From Tannerella sp. (GTDB taxonomy: Bacteria; Bacteroidota; Bacteroidia; Bacteroidales; Tannerellaceae): a DNA stretch of 9,365 bases. The notes beneath the pieces are model-generated. The model was not told the DNA's origin, ran no database searches, and saw only the letters and a program-made list of their open reading frames with translations. The stretch is from contig JAISEZ010000129.1 of the NCBI GenBank assembly GCA_031263835.1, positions 1 to 9,365 on the forward strand, read 5' to 3'. Below, piece after piece: positions 6,635 to 9,365 of the stretch (within the stretch, counting starts at the first letter, position 1; each line of letters starts with the position of its first letter). The position numbers and the translations under genes were made by a program.

Positions 6635-8686
6635 TCAATCTCCATTGAATAACGGGAATGCCGATATTCGCAGCCTTGCCGCTCCCATTGGTATTAACGT
6701 AATCTCTTCCGGCGCTCCCGTGGTACGTGCCGGATATGCCGGAAGCACGGCGCACAGTCCAAACCGGTCCATTGTCCATGAAGGGATTATGCTCCCTTTT
6801 GCCTGAAGTTCGATTGGCGCGCTTTCCGGTGTAAACGGGAAACTATCGTCCGGCCAGGACTTTTTTACTACCGTAAAGGACTTTTCGGGATGCTGCATAT
6901 CACACTGCAAGGCATAATTCCACGGGCTGTCGGCATAGATCTTCCATGAGGGCCAGCCGGTTTCGTCAACTCCTTTCTGCCAGTGGGAATCGTATATAGC
7001 CGTTGATTTGCTTTCGCTTTTCTCGTACCGCTCCTTGATTTTCAGGGAAAAAGTCAGAGGCCCGTAATTGACGCTGACACTGTTCCGGTTTACTTCCCAG
7101 CGGCGAACGTTGACTGTCATCGGGAAATCAGCCGTCAGTTCGTCGCCGTCCTTCCATGTGCGGGATATGCGGGCATACGTTCCTTCTTTCAGCAAGGCGC
7201 CGGTTTTGACGCCGTTAATCGCGATACTTCCATTTTTACACCATGCCGGAATACGTATGTATAATGGAAATTCGACGTCCGAAGGAGTATTTATCCGCAT
7301 TTGTATCCGCTCATCAAAGGGATAGCCGGTTGTTTCGGAGACAGTCACTTCCGTACCGTTCGCCACTTTCGCCTTCACTGTACAGGAATTGAACAGCACC
7401 GCCGCCAGTCCGTTATCGGGGGTGGCAAGCCAGAGATGTTCGGCGTAATAGGGCCAGCCCTGCGTATGATTGTGCTGGCAGCAACGGCTGCTGAACGGGT
7501 TCATCATCAGGAACGGACCGTGATTGTCGATGCCCGGATGATGATTCTCGTTGTCGGCAACCACCGAATTTGGCGCCGTGATATAGCGCAGCGACTTGAA
7601 ATCGGGCATCACGGCGGCGGGATATGTGTTGAAAGCCACATCCTCACAGTGGTCGGCCCAGAAGGGATCGCCGGTAAACCGCAGCAGCATTTCGTCGGAA
7701 GCCATCTGTTCCACTATTCCGCAGGTTTCCACTCCCTGGCGCGGGTCGATATAACCCAGGCGCGAATTTTCATCGCCGCCGAACATCCCGCCGGGAACCT
7801 GTCCGAAAGTACGGCGTATCAGCCAGAAATCGTTGTACGTGGCATACAGGTCGGTTGAATCGGCGCTCTGCATCCACCAGGTGGCAGGCTCGCGAAAACA
7901 CTGCGCAATATTGACATTGTGCCAGTTGGGCAGGCTGGATTCCTGACGCCAGTCGGCCGTGTTTCTGTGGATTTTCGCGGCAAGTTCGAGCAGCCATTCC
8001 TCGCCGGTGATATTATACAGCCAGTACACGCTGTAGAGATTGTCGCCTCCGCGACTGTTTTCCCAGTAATCTTTGAGAAACAGGTCGTCGGGCAGTTCCA
8101 GCTGCCAGCGGAAATAGTTGCTCATGAGAGAAATCACCCGCTGCTCGCCGGAAAATTCGTAATACGACTGCAAACACCACAGCATAATCATGTTGCCCCA
8201 CAAATCGGGCTTTCCCTTTTTCTCAATCCACGGACCGAAATATCCGTCTTCGCGCCGGCTGTTCAAGACCGCTTCCAGCCATATTTTTGCCTCGGCAATC
8301 ATGCCGGCGTCGTTCAGGATATATCCCGTATTGGCATATCCTTTCAGCCAGTAAGGCACTTCTTCCCAGCCATAGTTGCCTTTTCCGTCGGGACTTAGCC
8401 AGGCGTTGCCGTCCTTCTGGAGCCATGCGCTGATTTCACCCAGATGCCCCGAAAGACCGTCACGCTGGCGATGCAGATATTCCTCAATCCACCCTCCGGG
8501 CTTGATTGAACCGACCGGAAGCTTGATGAAATGCAGCGGTTTCAAAGGCGGTCTGTTGCCCGTGTAATGCGCATTGACCGACGCCGTTGCGGGACGGGAA
8601 ACACATTCGATTTCCGTATCCGGTACTGCGCACGACGAAAGCCGGATACAAACGAAAACTAAGAGTATAATTTTAAATCTTTCCAT
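6635..8686 (-). CDS. GH127-like (DUF1680) glycosidase, predicted lipoprotein
   Basis: A 683-residue exported enzyme related to the GH127/GH146 beta-L-arabinofuranosidase group (formerly DUF1680). The N-terminus has a hydrophobic stretch and a lipobox LSSC (16-19), predicting lipid attachment at C19. An (alpha/alpha)-barrel-like region spans about 60-420 and beta-rich domains follow to the end. In characterised GH127 enzymes a zinc ion is held by an E-x-C pair and a C-C pair, one of which is the nucleophile. Here ETC at 320-322 and CC at 402-403 match this, and GGDE at 303-306 lies at about the right spacing for the acid/base Glu. Other family-like motifs are LLRFTGDPFWADHCEDVAFN (334-353) and YIRIPAWC (476-483). 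The ATG at 8686 is preceded by an A-rich stretch (ATCAAAA). It is the first gene of a minus-strand pair; its leader carries an inverted-repeat element. Activity on beta-L-arabinofuranose is a guess; the family is diverse. Confidence 0.88.
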   Translation of the reverse strand: MERFKIILLVFVCIRLSSCAVPDTEIECVSRPATASVNAHYTGNRPPLKPLHFIKLPVGSIKPGGWIEEYLHRQRDGLSGHLGEISAWLQKDGNAWLSPDGKGNYGWEEVPYWLKGYANTGYILNDAGMIAEAKIWLEAVLNSRREDGYFGPWIEKKGKPDLWGNMIMLWCLQSYYEFSGEQRVISLMSNYFRWQLELPDDLFLKDYWENSRGGDNLYSVYWLYNITGEEWLLELAAKIHRNTADWRQESSLPNWHNVNIAQCFREPATWWMQSADSTDLYATYNDFWLIRRTFGQVPGGMFGGDENSRLGYIDPRQGVETCGIVEQMASDEMLLRFTGDPFWADHCEDVAFNTYPAAVMPDFKSLRYITAPNSVVADNENHHPGIDNHGPFLMMNPFSSRCCQHNHTQGWPYYAEHLWLATPDNGLAAVLFNSCTVKAKVANGTEVTVSETTGYPFDERIQMRINTPSDVEFPLYIRIPAWCKNGSIAINGVKTGALLKEGTYARISRTWKDGDELTADFPMTVNVRRWEVNRNSVSVNYGPLTFSLKIKERYEKSESKSTAIYDSHWQKGVDETGWPSWKIYADSPWNYALQCDMQHPEKSFTVVKKSWPDDSFPFTPESAPIELQAKGSIIPSWTMDRFGLCAVLPAYPARTTGAPEEITLIPMGAARLRISAFPLFNGD

Positions 8687-8700
8687 TTTTGATTGCGTAA

Positions 8701-8910
8701 TTAATGCGAATCAGTAGTTAGTAGTCAGTAGTTAGTAGGGGCGAAATGCTTTCGCCCGCAGGGCAGCCGGCGGGAAAGCCGTACATCGCCATACCGGGAC
8801 ACGGCAACAGGCTGCATCTGCCGGGGCCATTTGATTTTGTAATATGAGCGAATGTATCCATTCTACTAACTACTATTTACTAACTACTATCTACTGATTC
8901 GCATTATTAA
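8701..8910. repeat. Inverted-repeat element with heptad arms (MITE/REP-like)
   Basis: The left arm (8701-8738) and the right arm (8863-8910) are inverted copies. The outer 16 bases TAATGCGAATCAGTAG (8702-8717) match perfectly with the complement of 8891-8906. Inward, both arms consist of degenerate heptads of the TTAGTAG type: three in the left arm, four in the right, so the arms differ by one 7-bp unit. The core (about 8739-8862) is GC-rich at its left and contains a perfect hairpin (8739-8757) and further pairable segments, such as GCAGCC (8763-8768) with GGCTGC (8810-8815). No convincing target-site duplication is seen and no transposase is encoded. It could be a non-autonomous mobile element, a REP-type element or an mRNA leader structure. 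Confidence 0.85.
8739..8757. other. Perfect 8-bp hairpin in element core
   Basis: GGGCGAAA (8739-8746) and TTTCGCCC (8750-8757) are perfect reverse complements around a 3-base TGC loop. The hairpin directly follows the last heptad of the left arm. There is no T-run on either strand next to it, so it does not look like a standard intrinsic terminator. Its compact shape is like REP-type palindromes. Confidence 0.75.
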
Positions 8911-8963
8911 TAAGTTATCAGCATTTTCGCTGTTCCCGTATTCGGAAGCAGCGTATCGGAGGA

Positions 8964-8971
8964 CAAAGCTA
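8964..8971 (-). promoter_or_regulatory. Candidate Bacteroidota -7 box for the minus-strand genes
   Basis: Read on the minus strand this is TAGCTTTG, a full match to the Bacteroidota primary-sigma -7 consensus TAnnTTTG. The expected -33 box (TTTG about 19-21 nt further upstream) is not clear. If used, transcription would start near 8957 and give the glycosidase mRNA a leader of about 270 nt that contains the whole inverted-repeat element. An 8-base match can occur by chance, so this is tentative. Confidence 0.4.
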
Positions 8972-9097
8972 CGCATTAATCTCGAACTGTCATACATATA
9001 TAATCTATAAGGGAGCATTTCAAAATGCCGTATCCGGAGAATAAACCCGAAATATCCAAAAGACTTTATGCATGGACATAAGCTGCCGCACAATGAC

Positions 9098-9113
9098 CGG
9101 GCACGTGTGCCCG
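9098..9113. other. GC-rich 7-bp hairpin
   Basis: CGGGCAC and GTGCCCG are perfect complements around two bases, or equally a 6-bp stem with a CGTG tetraloop. A T-rich stretch (ACTTTTTCC) begins only about 15 nt downstream on the plus strand, too far for a standard terminator. It may be a protein-binding palindrome or part of a transcript. Confidence 0.5.
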
Positions 9114-9260
9114 ATGATTGATTTGTACCACTTTTTCCTTAAAGCAAATACTGTACCGATAATACGTTTTCTTTTTTCCTGTCATGGCTTTTACTCATTT
9201 TGTCCGTATAGCTATTTCAGAACATGACACATGACATCAACTTTTCAACTTTCCATTCTC

Positions 9261-9290
9261 CCGGATGCAATAATCCGGTTAATTTTCAGT
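9261..9290 (+). terminator. Weak terminator-like hairpin
   Basis: The stem CCGGAT/ATCCGG (9261-9266, 9273-9278) with a six-base loop is followed on the plus strand by TTAATTTTCAGTT. The T-tract is interrupted and no plus-strand gene is visible upstream, so it could equally be an operator or leader hairpin for the gene that starts at 9319. Confidence 0.25.
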
Positions 9291-9318
9291 TATTTCATAG
9301 ATACAAACGCGATAAGGT

Positions 9319-9365
9319 GTGAAACGGAATCTTTATTATCTTTTGGGACTGGTGCTGTGCGGCGT
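9319..9365 (+). CDS. Possible start of an exported protein (partial, runs off the edge)
   Basis: From a GTG at 9319 the frame is open to the window end and reads (M)KRNLYYLLGLVLCG, a positively charged start followed by a hydrophobic run and a cysteine, as in a signal peptide and perhaps a lipoprotein signal (LVLCG). An in-frame TAA at 9313-9315 excludes an earlier start. GATAAGG (9311-9317) lies just upstream but is closer to the GTG than is usual for a ribosome binding site. Only 15 full codons are visible, so the family is unknown and the call rests on the signal-like pattern alone. Confidence 0.5.
   Translation, partial: MKRNLYYLLGLVLCG

Larger units (their letters stand above)
8911..9318. 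other. AT-rich intergenic region with small hairpins
   Basis: I see no supportable gene in these roughly 400 bp. A minus-strand frame of 68 codons (8887-9093) runs into the repeat element and has no family features. Small palindromes are present: GCATTT-CA-AAATGC at 9015-9028, CGGGCAC-GT-GTGCCCG at 9098-9113 and CCGGAT-GCAATA-ATCCGG at 9261-9278. A 7-bp tandem duplication ACATGAC lies at 9222-9235. The region probably holds the promoters of the minus-strand pair and of the gene starting near 9319. Confidence 0.6.

Noticed and set aside
8887..9093. Minus-strand frame of 68 codons upstream of the glycosidase
   Set aside because: It ends inside the inverted-repeat arm, shows no recognisable motif or ribosome binding site, and covers the candidate promoter.

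Overview
The window looks like chromosomal DNA of a GC-rich member of the Bacteroidota, probably Bacteroidales. The reasons are weak or A-rich ribosome binding sites instead of strong Shine-Dalgarno sequences, a Bacteroidota-type -7 box (TAGCTTTG) upstream of the minus-strand genes, a lipoprotein glycosidase of a family common in gut and plant-matter Bacteroidota, and AT-rich spacers between GC-rich genes. The genus cannot be fixed from the sequence alone.

Positions 109-5551 (+) hold a complete tripartite RND efflux operon: a membrane-anchored periplasmic adaptor, a 1010-residue inner-membrane proton-drug antiporter with its proton-relay residues intact, and a TolC-type outer-membrane channel. 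The three genes are tightly packed (14-nt gap, then a 4-nt ATGA overlap) and together would make one export machine spanning both membranes. No regulator gene lies inside the window.

Positions 5552-5890 separate this operon from convergent genes. The spacer holds a tandem array of five 23-bp units (5704-5818) and a pair of TTAGTGA heptad repeats (5869-5899, read on the minus strand). The second repeat block runs into the last codons of the next gene.

Positions 5891-8686 (-) carry two genes, transcribed in the order glycosidase lipoprotein (GH127/DUF1680-like) then sugar-nucleotidyltransferase-like protein, 36 nt apart. No SusC/SusD pair is visible, so this is not a classical polysaccharide utilization locus within the window.

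Positions 8687-9365 are mostly non-coding. They hold a compact inverted-repeat element of about 210 bp (8701-8910) whose arms are built from TTAGTAG-type heptads and whose core contains a perfect 8-bp hairpin. It begins only 14 nt upstream of the glycosidase start codon and lies between that gene and its best promoter candidate, so it may form a structured mRNA leader. Farther right are several small hairpins and, at the very edge, the probable start of a plus-strand exported protein (GTG at 9319).

The most unusual content is the repeat material: the 23-bp array, the heptad inverted-repeat element, and related heptads at both ends of the two-gene minus-strand cassette. The protein-coding genes belong to recognisable families.
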